From assembly GCF_000620105.1 (NCBI RefSeq), contig NZ_JHVK01000015.1, forward strand, positions 35,359-99,358: DNA of 64,000 bases, read 5' to 3'. Each line of letters begins with the position of its first letter. The first letter of the stretch is position 1. This DNA is from Microvirgula aerodenitrificans DSM 15089 (GTDB lineage Bacteria > Pseudomonadota > Gammaproteobacteria > Burkholderiales > Aquaspirillaceae). Shown piece after piece: positions 45,377 to 53,711 of this stretch. The notes below the pieces were generated by a model. It saw only the letters and a list, made by a program, of their open reading frames with translations. It was not told where the DNA came from and made no database searches. Both the position numbers and the translations under genes were made by a program.

Positions 45377-45486
45377 GATGGCCTTTTCAGTGTCCGGTAC
45401 GGGGATGGACACATCTTAGGGACTGGCTACCCATGACGTAAAATGGCATTATTTCAACAATCAATTACTATTTTTCATGGATAGTC

Positions 45487-46449
45487 ATGCTTGAGCGAGC
45501 CCATCTGGTCATCGTGCGCGAAGTCGAACGACAGGGGTCGCTGACGGCCGCCGCCCGCGTGCTGTGCCTGACCCAGTCGGCGCTGAGCCACACCATGAAA
45601 AAGCTCGAGCAATCGCTGGGCACCGATATCTGGCTGCGCGAAGGGCGCAACCTGCGCCTGACCCAGGCCGGGCACTACCTGCTGGAAGTGGCCACCCGGC
45701 TGCTGCCGCAACTGGACCGGGCGGAAGACCGCCTGCGCCAGTTTGCCCATGGCGAACGTGGCACCCTGCGCATCGGCATGGAATGCCACCCGTGCTATCA
45801 ATGGCTGCTCAAGGTGGTGTCGCCCTACCTGCTGCAGTGGCCGGACATCGACGTCGACGTAAAGCAGAAATTCCAGTTCGGCGGCATCGGCGCGCTGTTC
45901 GGCAACGAAATCGACCTGCTGGTCACGCCTGACCCGCTGTACAAGCCTGGACTGCATTTCGAGCCGGTATTCGACTATGAACAGGTGCTGGTGGTGAACC
46001 GCAGGCATGCGCTGGCCCGGGCGACGCATGTCGAACCGGCACAACTGGCTGACGAGGTATTGATTACCTATCCGGTGGAAATCAATCGGCTGGATATTTA
46101 CAACCAGTTCCTGATGCCGGCGGGCATCAGCCCCAGGCGGCACAAGGTCATTGAAACCACCGACATCATGTTGCAGATGGTGGCCTGCGGACGTGGCGTG
46201 GCCGCATTGCCGCGCTGGCTGGTGCAGGAATACAGCGGCAAGATGGAAGTGCAGCCGGTCCGGCTGGGTCCCCGCGGCATCAGCAAACAGATTTTCCTGG
46301 GGGTGCGCGAAACGGAAGTGGATATTCCTTATCTGCGCGCCTTTATCGAACTGGCGCGCAAGCCATTACCCCTGGACAGCAAGGCCGGGTTTCCGGATCA
46401 CGGAAAACAGGATGGCATCGCAGGACCGCTGATACACCCCGATAGCTGA
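45487..46449 (+). CDS. metR: LysR-type regulator of methionine synthesis
   Basis: 320 residues. Wing-helix LTAAARVLCLTQSALSHTMKKLE is followed by a co-inducer domain containing HPCYQWLLKVV and the MetR-like FQFGGIGALFGNEIDLLVTPDP segment. It is divergent from metE, the classical arrangement in which MetR with homocysteine activates metE. The 110-base spacer is AT-rich near 45455-45480; a clear TGAA-N5-TTCA pair was not found. Confidence 0.93.
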   Translation: MLERAHLVIVREVERQGSLTAAARVLCLTQSALSHTMKKLEQSLGTDIWLREGRNLRLTQAGHYLLEVATRLLPQLDRAEDRLRQFAHGERGTLRIGMECHPCYQWLLKVVSPYLLQWPDIDVDVKQKFQFGGIGALFGNEIDLLVTPDPLYKPGLHFEPVFDYEQVLVVNRRHALARATHVEPAQLADEVLITYPVEINRLDIYNQFLMPAGISPRRHKVIETTDIMLQMVACGRGVAALPRWLVQEYSGKMEVQPVRLGPRGISKQIFLGVRETEVDIPYLRAFIELARKPLPLDSKAGFPDHGKQDGIAGPLIHPDS

Positions 46450-46720
46450 AGGGAAACCGGGACCGATTCACGCGGCGCGACCGGGCGGGCGAGCAGGGCA
46501 GGGGCGTGGCGTGGCCCGGAGCGTGCCGGAGAGCATCCGCTCGATTTCCGGCGAAATCGGCACGGCCAGAAGGACGTGTCGCGCTTCCCGGCCCAGGCCG
46601 GCACATTCAGCGCCGGCCAGCCGATCTGTCGGCAATCGTGATTTTCTGCGCCATATTCAATGCATGGCGTTCATCCTGGACGCTTCTCCGGCATGCCGGA
46701 GCCCAGGGAAAGGAATCATG

Positions 46721-47065
46721 ATGTTGAACTGGAACGACTATCGCAAACAGCTCATGCGCCGGGTTGGCGAACTCGGAAAACTGTCTCCCGATACCTTGTC
46801 CGGCTATCAGGCGCTTTCGGGCGCCGGCCAGAAGACCGGCCATCTGGATGCCAGGACCCGTGAACTGATCGCCCTGGCCGTGGCGGTCACCACGCGCTGC
46901 GACGGCTGCATTGCCGTGCATGCGGACGCCGCCATCAAGCAGGGCGCCACCCGCGAGGAAGTGGCCGAGGCACTGGGTGTGGCCGTGGCACTGAATGCCG
47001 GCGCCGCCATGGTGTATTCGGCGCGGGTGATGGATGCACTGGCCGATGACAGCCAGGCAACGTGA
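46721..47065 (+). CDS. AhpD-like carboxymuconolactone decarboxylase family protein
   Basis: 114 residues, all-helical AhpD fold. The redox motif is CDGCIAVH (C60, C63, H67), which in AhpD supports alkylhydroperoxidase activity. AAAGGA precedes two consecutive ATG codons; the second has better spacing. It stands alone, so whether it detoxifies peroxides or decarboxylates a substrate is open. Confidence 0.9.
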   Translation: MLNWNDYRKQLMRRVGELGKLSPDTLSGYQALSGAGQKTGHLDARTRELIALAVAVTTRCDGCIAVHADAAIKQGATREEVAEALGVAVALNAGAAMVYSARVMDALADDSQAT

Positions 47066-47176
47066 CGGCGGCGGAAGCGGCTGCAAAACCCGCGCTGCGG
47101 GGGCCGGTGCGGCAGCACCTGGCTTCCCATGCACAACACTTACTATTATTAAGGTAATAGTAAAAAATTGGCATTA

Positions 47177-47208
47177 AAGATAACGTAATTTACGTATTAC
47201 GTTATCTT
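47177..47208. promoter_or_regulatory. Large AT-rich inverted repeat upstream of the YopJ-like gene
   Basis: AAGATAACGTAAT-ttacgt-ATTACGTTATCTT has perfect 13-base arms. It lies 130 bases before the preferred start and four bases before an alternative ATG at 47213. It could be an operator for a dimeric regulator or a terminator-like structure. No known box is recognised. Confidence 0.6.
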
Positions 47209-47338
47209 CATCATGCAACGACATGCGTCGCCGGAAAAACCGACAGATTGCGCAGAAAACAGAAAGACGTTTGCCGGATGGCGCTGCTATCACTTCACCC
47301 TGTCCCGATTGCACGCCCACACCTGGAATGGAATCTGC

Positions 47339-48856
47339 ATGAGACCTGTCCTTCCTCCCATGCCAGCCGTGCAACAGCCGGGTCTGCCCGGACCGGGGGC
47401 AACGTCCACCATGGTGCGGGACCGCGAACTGGTGCGGAAATTTCCGGACCTTCTCATGCAGCTGCGCGACCCGTCGCCAGGCAGGATCATTCATGACCGG
47501 CAGGCGGCAGACACGCGTTGCCGCTTCCCGCCCGGGGAGATTGCCGGACAGCTTTTTGCCGAGGCCACGCTGCCGCCCCCTGACATGGCAGAGGACCATC
47601 ATCACGTCGCCTCGACGCTGGCGACGGCCTACCGCAGCAGCGAGACATTCCGGCGGCTGTTCAACCACGCCTGGGACAGCGATCTGCGTTGCCCGGCGCG
47701 ACGCTGGGCGCTCGGGTCGCCTGGCAAGGATCCCGGCGTGGCCGGACACCGCCAGGTCATCGTGCTCGACAGGGCCCGGCTGGAAGCGGCAAGTTATCCC
47801 TCAGTCTCCGGTGAACAGCCGCTGGGCTGGGCACGCGGTTGCCTGCAGGAAATCATCAGCGGTCTGCTTGGTGTGCCGGATGCCATCGATGCCCGCCATC
47901 CGCGTGGCGCGGCGGTGGAATACACCAATATCGTGCTCAAGGAACTCGGCTGCAGCAGCCCTGCCCGCCAGTCGTCCGCGGATATCGATATGCCATCATC
48001 CTTGCCCGCCGACAGGCTGACGAGCGCGCTCCGGCTGGCACAGCGTTATGTGCAGTGCGGGCGTCAGCCCGACACGGCGGTGACCCTGAGCGACATGGCA
48101 AGCATGCGGGAGGTGGCCAGATGCGAGAACGACAGGAAAACCGGCCTGAACCTGTCGCTGGCCGGCTCGATGGACGAGGTGGTTGCCCTGCTGGCCGGCA
48201 AGGCGCCGCCCTTTCATCTCCGGCTTGTTTTCAGGGAGCCGCGCCATGGCTACCATCACGTCTTTGCCGATATCGACGCGCAGCCCGGTCAGCCCCTCTC
48301 CGCCATCCTGATAGAAACGGCAGCTGCAGCGAGCGCCCATCCGCTTTATCAGCGCTTTTCGCAGGCGCTGGGACAGTTTGCGGACCGGCATGACGGCATG
48401 CTGCTGGCTGTCATCGACAGCCATGTGCAGCGCAGCCGGGGAGACTGCCTGATTTTCTGCATGTCCTTTGCGCTGAAATCGCACAGGCATGCGTCCAGTT
48501 TCACCCGGCTTCATCACGACCACCGCAGCGGTCAGCTGGCTTGTGCCAGGGTGAAGGACGACATTTTCAGCGGCATGGACATTCTGCTGCTGCCCAGCGC
48601 CTTGCTGCCTGCGGACTTCATCAAGCACACACATTCAGCACAACTGATACGTGAGCGCTTGCTTGCGGGAAATGACGACCAGGACGCGCGCGCCCTGCTT
48701 CGCCTCAAGATGGCATCGATCGAAGCAGGCCGTCGGCCGGAGCAGGCGGGGGCCTCTTCCGGCAGCCGCCCCTCTATTGAATACAAGCGGCTGGGTCTGA
48801 TCCGGCGGGCGATCGCGGCGGTCTCCCGGCCCGATGACGGGCCGGCCGGGTCATAA
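47339..48856 (+). CDS. YopJ-family (peptidase C55) effector-like acetyltransferase
   Basis: 505 residues from the ATG with GGA six bases upstream; an ATG at 47213 would give 547. The C-terminal part matches the YopJ/HopZ family. A catalytic His lies in HHVFADID (about 307), Glu in ILIETA (about 326) and Cys in QRSRGDCLIFC (about 370). Then come a LHHD segment and LPADFIKHTHSAQLIRERL, like the family end. Such enzymes acetylate host kinases after type III secretion. The first half contains LQEIISGLLG and AVEYTNIVLKELG, resembling an M91 metallopeptidase-like domain with a lost HExxH. The N-terminus is Pro/Ser-rich, as in secreted effectors. No secretion genes or chaperone are in the window. 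Confidence 0.8.
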   Translation: MRPVLPPMPAVQQPGLPGPGATSTMVRDRELVRKFPDLLMQLRDPSPGRIIHDRQAADTRCRFPPGEIAGQLFAEATLPPPDMAEDHHHVASTLATAYRSSETFRRLFNHAWDSDLRCPARRWALGSPGKDPGVAGHRQVIVLDRARLEAASYPSVSGEQPLGWARGCLQEIISGLLGVPDAIDARHPRGAAVEYTNIVLKELGCSSPARQSSADIDMPSSLPADRLTSALRLAQRYVQCGRQPDTAVTLSDMASMREVARCENDRKTGLNLSLAGSMDEVVALLAGKAPPFHLRLVFREPRHGYHHVFADIDAQPGQPLSAILIETAAAASAHPLYQRFSQALGQFADRHDGMLLAVIDSHVQRSRGDCLIFCMSFALKSHRHASSFTRLHHDHRSGQLACARVKDDIFSGMDILLLPSALLPADFIKHTHSAQLIRERLLAGNDDQDARALLRLKMASIEAGRRPEQAGASSGSRPSIEYKRLGLIRRAIAAVSRPDDGPAGS

Positions 48857-48862
48857 GCCGCT

Positions 48863-49678
48863 TCAGTCGGCGAATTTCGGTGTCGATTTACTCATCTGCG
48901 CCAGGATGGCGACCTGGATATCGTCGGAAACCAGCATGGCGGCGTTCCAGTGGGCAACAAAGGCCAGTCCTTCGGCAATGCTGTGATCCCGGCTGTAGTT
49001 CATTACCTGCTTGGTGCCACGCACGGCCAGCGGCGACTTGGTGGCGATTTCGCAGGCCAGGGCATCGGCGGCGGCCAGCACGGCTTCGGCGTCCGGATGG
49101 CAGCTGTTGACCAGGCCGATGCGCCCGGCCTCCGCGGCATCGATCCTGCGGCCGGTCATGGCCAGTTCCCGTGCCCTGCCCTCACCGACATTGCCGGCCA
49201 GACGCTGCAGTGTACCCAGGTCGGCGACCATGCCGACATCCACTTCCTTGACCGAGAAAAACGCATCTCCGGCGGCCAGGCGCATGTCGGCCGCCAGCGC
49301 AATATCCAGCCCGCCGCCGACGCAGGCGCCATGAATGGCGGCGATGACCGGCTTGCGACAATGCTCGATGCTGCTGACGGCGCGCTGCAGACGCTCGATG
49401 GTCAGCAGCAGTTTTTCCCGCTTGCGGGCTTCACAGTGATCCTGAATCTGCTGCTGCAGGCCGATCAGCATCTGCAGGTCAATGCCGGCGCAGAAATGCT
49501 TGCCATTGCCGGACAGGACAACGGCGCGGACTTCCGGCGCGTCACTTGCCCAGTCGAATGCCTGGTGAAGCTCACGCCACAGCGTGTCATCCATCGCATT
49601 GGCGCGATCAGGGCGGTTCAGTTTCAGGTGGGCAACCTGGTTTTCAACGGAAATGGCAATCGATTCAAGTTTCAACAT
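48863..49678 (-). CDS. Delta3,5-delta2,4-dienoyl-CoA isomerase-like crotonase
   Basis: 271 residues, crotonase fold. The oxyanion-hole segments are NGKHFCAGIDL and HGACVGGGLDIA. The isomerase acids E145 and D153 in KEVDVGMVADLG have the same eight-residue spacing as the catalytic Glu/Asp of the peroxisomal dienoyl-CoA isomerase, followed by TLQRL. This favours isomerase over hydratase. It would act in degradation of unsaturated fatty acids. Start MLKLESIAIS is chosen over a long upstream extension. Confidence 0.9.
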   Translation of the reverse strand: MLKLESIAISVENQVAHLKLNRPDRANAMDDTLWRELHQAFDWASDAPEVRAVVLSGNGKHFCAGIDLQMLIGLQQQIQDHCEARKREKLLLTIERLQRAVSSIEHCRKPVIAAIHGACVGGGLDIALAADMRLAAGDAFFSVKEVDVGMVADLGTLQRLAGNVGEGRARELAMTGRRIDAAEAGRIGLVNSCHPDAEAVLAAADALACEIATKSPLAVRGTKQVMNYSRDHSIAEGLAFVAHWNAAMLVSDDIQVAILAQMSKSTPKFAD

Positions 49679-49812
49679 GATTCCCCGATAGGCAAGTGCT
49701 GGACAGCGGCCATCATACCGTGCTGCAGCGAACTTGCGACGAATTGCATCGCCAGGTTCATTATCGGAAGCAGCGCCGCAAAAGTGAAACTGAATTGAAA
49801 CAGCAGTACGAT

Positions 49813-50148
49813 TCACTCCTCATTGTTGAATAAATCGAGCAATTCCTTGGGAATGGATTTTGCTGCCGTTCTGGACGGTTTTCCCGTCCTGTTCTGACGG
49901 TTTGCCGGAGCAGGCGATTCCTGGGCGGAAGAAGACGGCGCAGGTTCGGCCGGAACGTGCGACTTGTTGCTCAATGTGGCCTCAAGTTCGATGTCGAACT
50001 TGGCGGCCAGCTGCTTGACTGCATTGATGGCTTCAAGCCGTTCGTGCTTTCTGAGGGAGGCTATCTGTTCCTGAACGACATCGGCCAGGCTGGACAATTC
50101 AAACAGATTCATGTTTTTCACAAGCTGTTTCATGTCCTTGGTCGACAT
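49813..50148 (-). CDS. H-NS-like oligomerisation protein lacking the usual DNA-binding tail
   Basis: 111 residues from MSTKDMKQLV (AAAGG seven bases upstream); an ATG at 50178 would add ten. The N-terminal 60 residues are helical (NLFELSSLADVVQEQIAS then LEAINAVKQLAAKF), like the dimerisation domain of betaproteobacterial H-NS. The C-terminus is a Ser/Pro/Ala-rich linker ending in KSIPKELLDLFNNEE, with no W-x-G-RGR-P type AT-hook. It could therefore modulate H-NS by hetero-oligomerisation, or be a different histone-like family. It lies upstream of the isomerase gene on the same strand, 134 bases apart. Confidence 0.65.
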   Translation of the reverse strand: MSTKDMKQLVKNMNLFELSSLADVVQEQIASLRKHERLEAINAVKQLAAKFDIELEATLSNKSHVPAEPAPSSSAQESPAPANRQNRTGKPSRTAAKSIPKELLDLFNNEE

Positions 50149-50726
50149 GCCACTGCCTTTTGCATTGTGTGTTGTCATTTGTGTATTCTCTTTCTCACCA
50201 ATTCAATGGCGTCCGGATCCCGGTAACGGGTACCGCGCCCGCTGTGTTTGCCGGGGGCTGTTCATTACGCAAGCCGTTGCATGACAGTATATTCCGGACC
50301 GCAGGTGGGCCCGGAGGAAGGGAGGCGGATCCGGCGTCTCGCCCCCGCAAGGATGGGGGCCTGAACAGCGGTCTTCAAGCGCATGCCGTTAACAGCTGTT
50401 GTGTGCCCCTCGTCCGAATGGTGGACACCCTTGCATGATTAGCCATTTTTCAATGGTGATCAATCTTTTGTAAAAAAATTTTCAGCGTTTCCGCCGGACG
50501 GAAATCCGGTAATGCGAAACCGGCACCATCCTCACCGGCAATATTGCTGCGATTCAACGCCAGCCCCTGCCATCCTTTGCTATTCTTGCAACTTCCTGCA
50601 GGACCGTGACGCGACATGACATCCCGCCTCCGGCCTGTGGCGATGGCTTTCTTGTTATATTGAGGCGGCGAAGCGCAAGCCGTCTTGCGTTCAATGCGTT
50701 GATTCTACAATAAAAGTTGGCTCAAA
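50149..50726. other. Divergent intergenic region before dapF
   Basis: About 580 bases. An AT-rich stretch (50440-50490) and a TTGCGT-N15-TACAAT pair just before dapF (about 50695-50715) are the only promoter-like signals. No gene is supported. Confidence 0.5.
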
Positions 50727-51557
50727 TTGAAGATTCCGTTTACCAAGATGCAGGGCCTCGGCAACGATTTTGTCGTGCTGGACGGGGTACGCCAGTCCAT
50801 TTCGCTGTCCGCTGAACAGATCCGTCGACTGGGTGACCGTCGCTTCGGCATCGGATTCGACCAGTTGCTGCTGGTCGAACCAGCCCGGGAAGCCGGCCAT
50901 GATTTCCGTTACCGGATTTTCAATAATGACGGCAGCGAGGTCGAGCAATGCGGCAATGGCGCGCGCTGTTTCGCCCGCTTCGTTCACGACCAGCATCTGA
51001 CCGACAAGGCCGAGATCAGGGTCGAGACGGCGCGTGGCGTGATCGTGCCGAAGCTGGAAGCCGACGGGCTGGTCAGCGTCGACATGGGCAGTCCGCGTTT
51101 CATACCGGAGCAGATCCCGTTTCTGGCCGAGGCAGACGCCATTATCCACCCTTTGGAGGTGGCCGGGCGCACCATCGACCTGACGGTCGTGTCGATGGGC
51201 AACCCTCATGCGGTACAGGTGGTCGATGATGTCGATACCGCGCCGGTCACGGCCATCGGCGCGCTGATCGAGGCCCATCCGCGTTTCCCCGCCCGGGTCA
51301 ACGCCGGCTTCATGCAGATTGTGTCCCGCAGCGAGATCCGCCTGCGGGTATTCGAACGCGGCGCCGGCGAGACGCTGGCCTGCGGTACCGGCGCCTGTGC
51401 CGCCGTGGTGGCCGGTATCCGGCGCGGACTGCTGGATGACACGGTCCTGGTGCATGCCAGGGGCGGGGACCTGACCATCCGCTGGCAAGGCGACCAATCG
51501 CCGGTGCTGATGACCGGACCCGCCGTCACTGTCTATCAAGGGGAAATTGCTCTGTGA
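50727..51557 (+). CDS. dapF: Diaminopimelate epimerase
   Basis: 276 residues. Interconverts LL- and meso-diaminopimelate for lysine and peptidoglycan synthesis. The two catalytic Cys are C75 in QCGNGARC and C219 in ACGTGACA. The family N-terminus [15 protein letters not shown] requires a TTG start at 50727; the first ATG is at M8 and would cut the first strand. The ribosome site is weak and the predicted leader short. It overlaps the DUF484 gene by four bases (GTGA). Confidence 0.96.
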   Translation: MKIPFTKMQGLGNDFVVLDGVRQSISLSAEQIRRLGDRRFGIGFDQLLLVEPAREAGHDFRYRIFNNDGSEVEQCGNGARCFARFVHDQHLTDKAEIRVETARGVIVPKLEADGLVSVDMGSPRFIPEQIPFLAEADAIIHPLEVAGRTIDLTVVSMGNPHAVQVVDDVDTAPVTAIGALIEAHPRFPARVNAGFMQIVSRSEIRLRVFERGAGETLACGTGACAAVVAGIRRGLLDDTVLVHARGGDLTIRWQGDQSPVLMTGPAVTVYQGEIAL

Positions 51558-52198
51558 CTCCGCAAGCCGTAGCCGAATGGCTGATCGCCAACCCTGATTT
51601 CTTCGACCGTCACCCCGAAACCCTGCTGGAATTGCGCATTCCGGCACCGGCGCGCGGCGATACCATTCCGCTGATCGAACGACAGGTGCTGGCGCTGAAG
51701 GATCAGGCGCGGCAGCTGAATGTGGCCATGGCCCGCCTGATGGCCTACGGCGAGAGCAATGGCAATATCGTCGCCCAGGCGCACCGGCTGGCGGTCGGCC
51801 TGCTGGCCGCGCGCCGGGTCGAGGACATCATGGCTGCCGTGCGGCGCTCGCTGGAAGACGATTTCCAGCTGCGTGGCTGGGCGATCCGGCTCTGGCATCC
51901 GAAGGCAGAAGCTTTCGGCCTGCACGCGGCGCCCTTGCCGCTGGCGGAGCGCACCGTGGCAGCGCCCTATGTCGGTCATTACCTGAGCCAGCAGGCGATG
52001 GACTGGCTGCCCGGCCACCATGTCTGGCAGTCGTTCGGCCTTGCCGTACTGAAAACCGCCGACGGTGAACCGTTTGGCGCGCTGGTGCTGGCCAGCGAGG
52101 ACGAGCAGCGCTTTGCCACCGACATGGAAACCCTGCTGCTGGCCGATATTGCCGAACTGATCGCCACGGCCCTGACGCGCGAACTCGACCGGGCATGA
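51554..52198 (+). CDS. DUF484 family protein
   Basis: 214 residues starting with GTG. The N-terminus [22 protein letters not shown] is the family hallmark, followed by a GAF-like domain (about 75-205). DUF484 genes usually sit between dapF and xerC. Here xerC is replaced by a membrane-protein gene joined by an ATGA overlap. The molecular role is unknown. Confidence 0.93.
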   Translation: MTPQAVAEWLIANPDFFDRHPETLLELRIPAPARGDTIPLIERQVLALKDQARQLNVAMARLMAYGESNGNIVAQAHRLAVGLLAARRVEDIMAAVRRSLEDDFQLRGWAIRLWHPKAEAFGLHAAPLPLAERTVAAPYVGHYLSQQAMDWLPGHHVWQSFGLAVLKTADGEPFGALVLASEDEQRFATDMETLLLADIAELIATALTRELDRA

Positions 52199-52767
52199 GC
52201 CTGCTGGTGGCTGCGGCACTGCTGCCGCTCATCCTGGTCCACCTGCATGCGCTATGGCTGATGGTTTCGCGCCGCGACGGTATCGCCATTGCCTGTAGCC
52301 TCGCCGCCTGGCTGGTACTGGCCCTGCTGTTCAAGGCGCTGCGTCCGTCGATGCCACTGGCCGCCGTCTGGCTGCCCGGACTGTACCCGTACGCGCTGCT
52401 CGGCATCAGCGGCGTATTCTGGTCGATCAGCCGGGCACAGGGCGATACGGCGCGGGAAAAATGGAACTGGCTGCTGTCCCCTGCCCGGCCGGATGGCCCG
52501 CATGCGCTGTTCCTGTCGGTGCTGATCGGACATGCCGGCTTCGCCGTGCTGGCGCTGTGGGCGCGGCCGGCCCTGCTTGCCTACCTGTATGCACCGTCAG
52601 CGACGGCACTGTGTTTCCTCTGTTATTTCCTGATTCTGGGCGGGTACCAGTCCCGGCGGCGTGGCCGGCGCCTGGGCGGGCTCTTTGTGTCGCTGTCCAT
52701 TCTGGTGCTGCCGCCGGCCGCCATTGTCTTTTTCTCCGCACTGTCGTCCTGGTGGCAGGGCCGCTGA
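52195..52767 (+). CDS. Multi-pass inner-membrane protein
   Basis: 190 residues with about six hydrophobic helices and a central basic loop (RAQGDTAREKWNWLLSPARPDG). The ATG overlaps the DUF484 stop, so it belongs to the dapF operon. It ends six bases before the convergent VanW gene. No family is recognised. Confidence 0.75.
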   Translation: MSLLVAAALLPLILVHLHALWLMVSRRDGIAIACSLAAWLVLALLFKALRPSMPLAAVWLPGLYPYALLGISGVFWSISRAQGDTAREKWNWLLSPARPDGPHALFLSVLIGHAGFAVLALWARPALLAYLYAPSATALCFLCYFLILGGYQSRRRGRRLGGLFVSLSILVLPPAAIVFFSALSSWWQGR

Positions 52768-52772
52768 CGGCT

Positions 52773-53573
52773 TCAGTCGACAGGGTATTTGACCACGACG
52801 TGATTGCGGTACAGCCGTTCGGAATGCAGCAGCACCGGGTCGTGACCCTTGCTGTACACATCGCGCCAGATTTCATTGTGCCGGAACACGGTTTCGCCCT
52901 GGCGAACAAAGCGGTGCGCTTTCTGATAGACGTGGTATTTCCTGTCGCGGGGCTGGTTGCACAGCAACTCCCCCTCAAGCTGTTCCCCGGTCATGTTGAA
53001 CACCAGTTGAAACGTGCTGGCCGTCGGGTTGTGAAAGACCAGGTCCACGTAATTGTAGAAAATGGCGGCGCCGGAACCGAATGGCAGAATGCGCCCTTCG
53101 TCGGGAAACGGGTCGAAACTGTGATTGGCGCGTTCTACCACCACCAGCGGCGAATGCATGATCATCCAGTGGATCAGGTTGCTCAGCTGGCAAATCCCGC
53201 CCCCGACCCCGCTGCGCGCCTCGCCCATCGACAATTCCATGCCCTCGACAAAACCCCGCTTTCGGGTCGGTTTTCCGACCAGCCGGCAGAACGAGAAATA
53301 CTCGCCCGGGCCGATGGTCGTGCCGTGGATGGCGGCGCTGGCCAGCCGCAGATTGATCACCTTGTTATGCTGCAGGCGGATATCGCTGTCACCGAGTTTG
53401 CGTATCAGCTTTGACGTGTGCTTGATATGGCGATAGGCGAGTCGCTGCATCGGCGTGCGGGTACGCGCATAGCGGCGGGACGACAGCCACCAGCCGAGAC
53501 GACGATACGTTCTTTTCTGCAGCACGCGCAGCCAGTACAGCACGGGATGGTACGAGGACAGCGGCCTACGCAT
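52773..53573 (-). CDS. VanW family protein
   Basis: 266 residues. The VanW core motifs are visible: a GEYFSFCRLVGKPT strand region, RSGVGGGICQLSNLIHWMIMH and FNYV-like strands near FYNYVDLVF. The N-terminal 60 residues are strongly basic. VanW proteins occur beside vancomycin-resistance genes and widely elsewhere; the activity is unknown. No resistance genes are nearby. Confidence 0.9.
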   Translation of the reverse strand: MRRPLSSYHPVLYWLRVLQKRTYRRLGWWLSSRRYARTRTPMQRLAYRHIKHTSKLIRKLGDSDIRLQHNKVINLRLASAAIHGTTIGPGEYFSFCRLVGKPTRKRGFVEGMELSMGEARSGVGGGICQLSNLIHWMIMHSPLVVVERANHSFDPFPDEGRILPFGSGAAIFYNYVDLVFHNPTASTFQLVFNMTGEQLEGELLCNQPRDRKYHVYQKAHRFVRQGETVFRHNEIWRDVYSKGHDPVLLHSERLYRNHVVVKYPVD

Positions 53574-53667
53574 GCCGCGTTACTTCATGAATCATGGGGT
53601 TCTGGTGCTCGGCGGAAACAGTTTCGCCGGCACCTTAGCGTATCCGGAACAGGGCGTCCATGCACTG

Positions 53668-53707
53668 CCCGGGCGGGCCAGGCGTGAGTCTGCCTGGCCC
53701 GCCCGGG
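53668..53707. terminator. Strong hairpin downstream of the Lpd-like gene
   Basis: CCCGGGCGGGCCAGGC and GCCTGGCCCGCCCGGG form a perfect 16-bp stem with an eight-base loop just after the minus-strand stop at 53712. There is no U-tract. Confidence 0.55.
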
Positions 53708-53711
53708 GGAC

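Noticed and set aside
45377..45486. Cobalamin riboswitch for metE
   Set aside because: The spacer is only 110 bases and lacks the B12 box and the CCCCCGCAACTG core.
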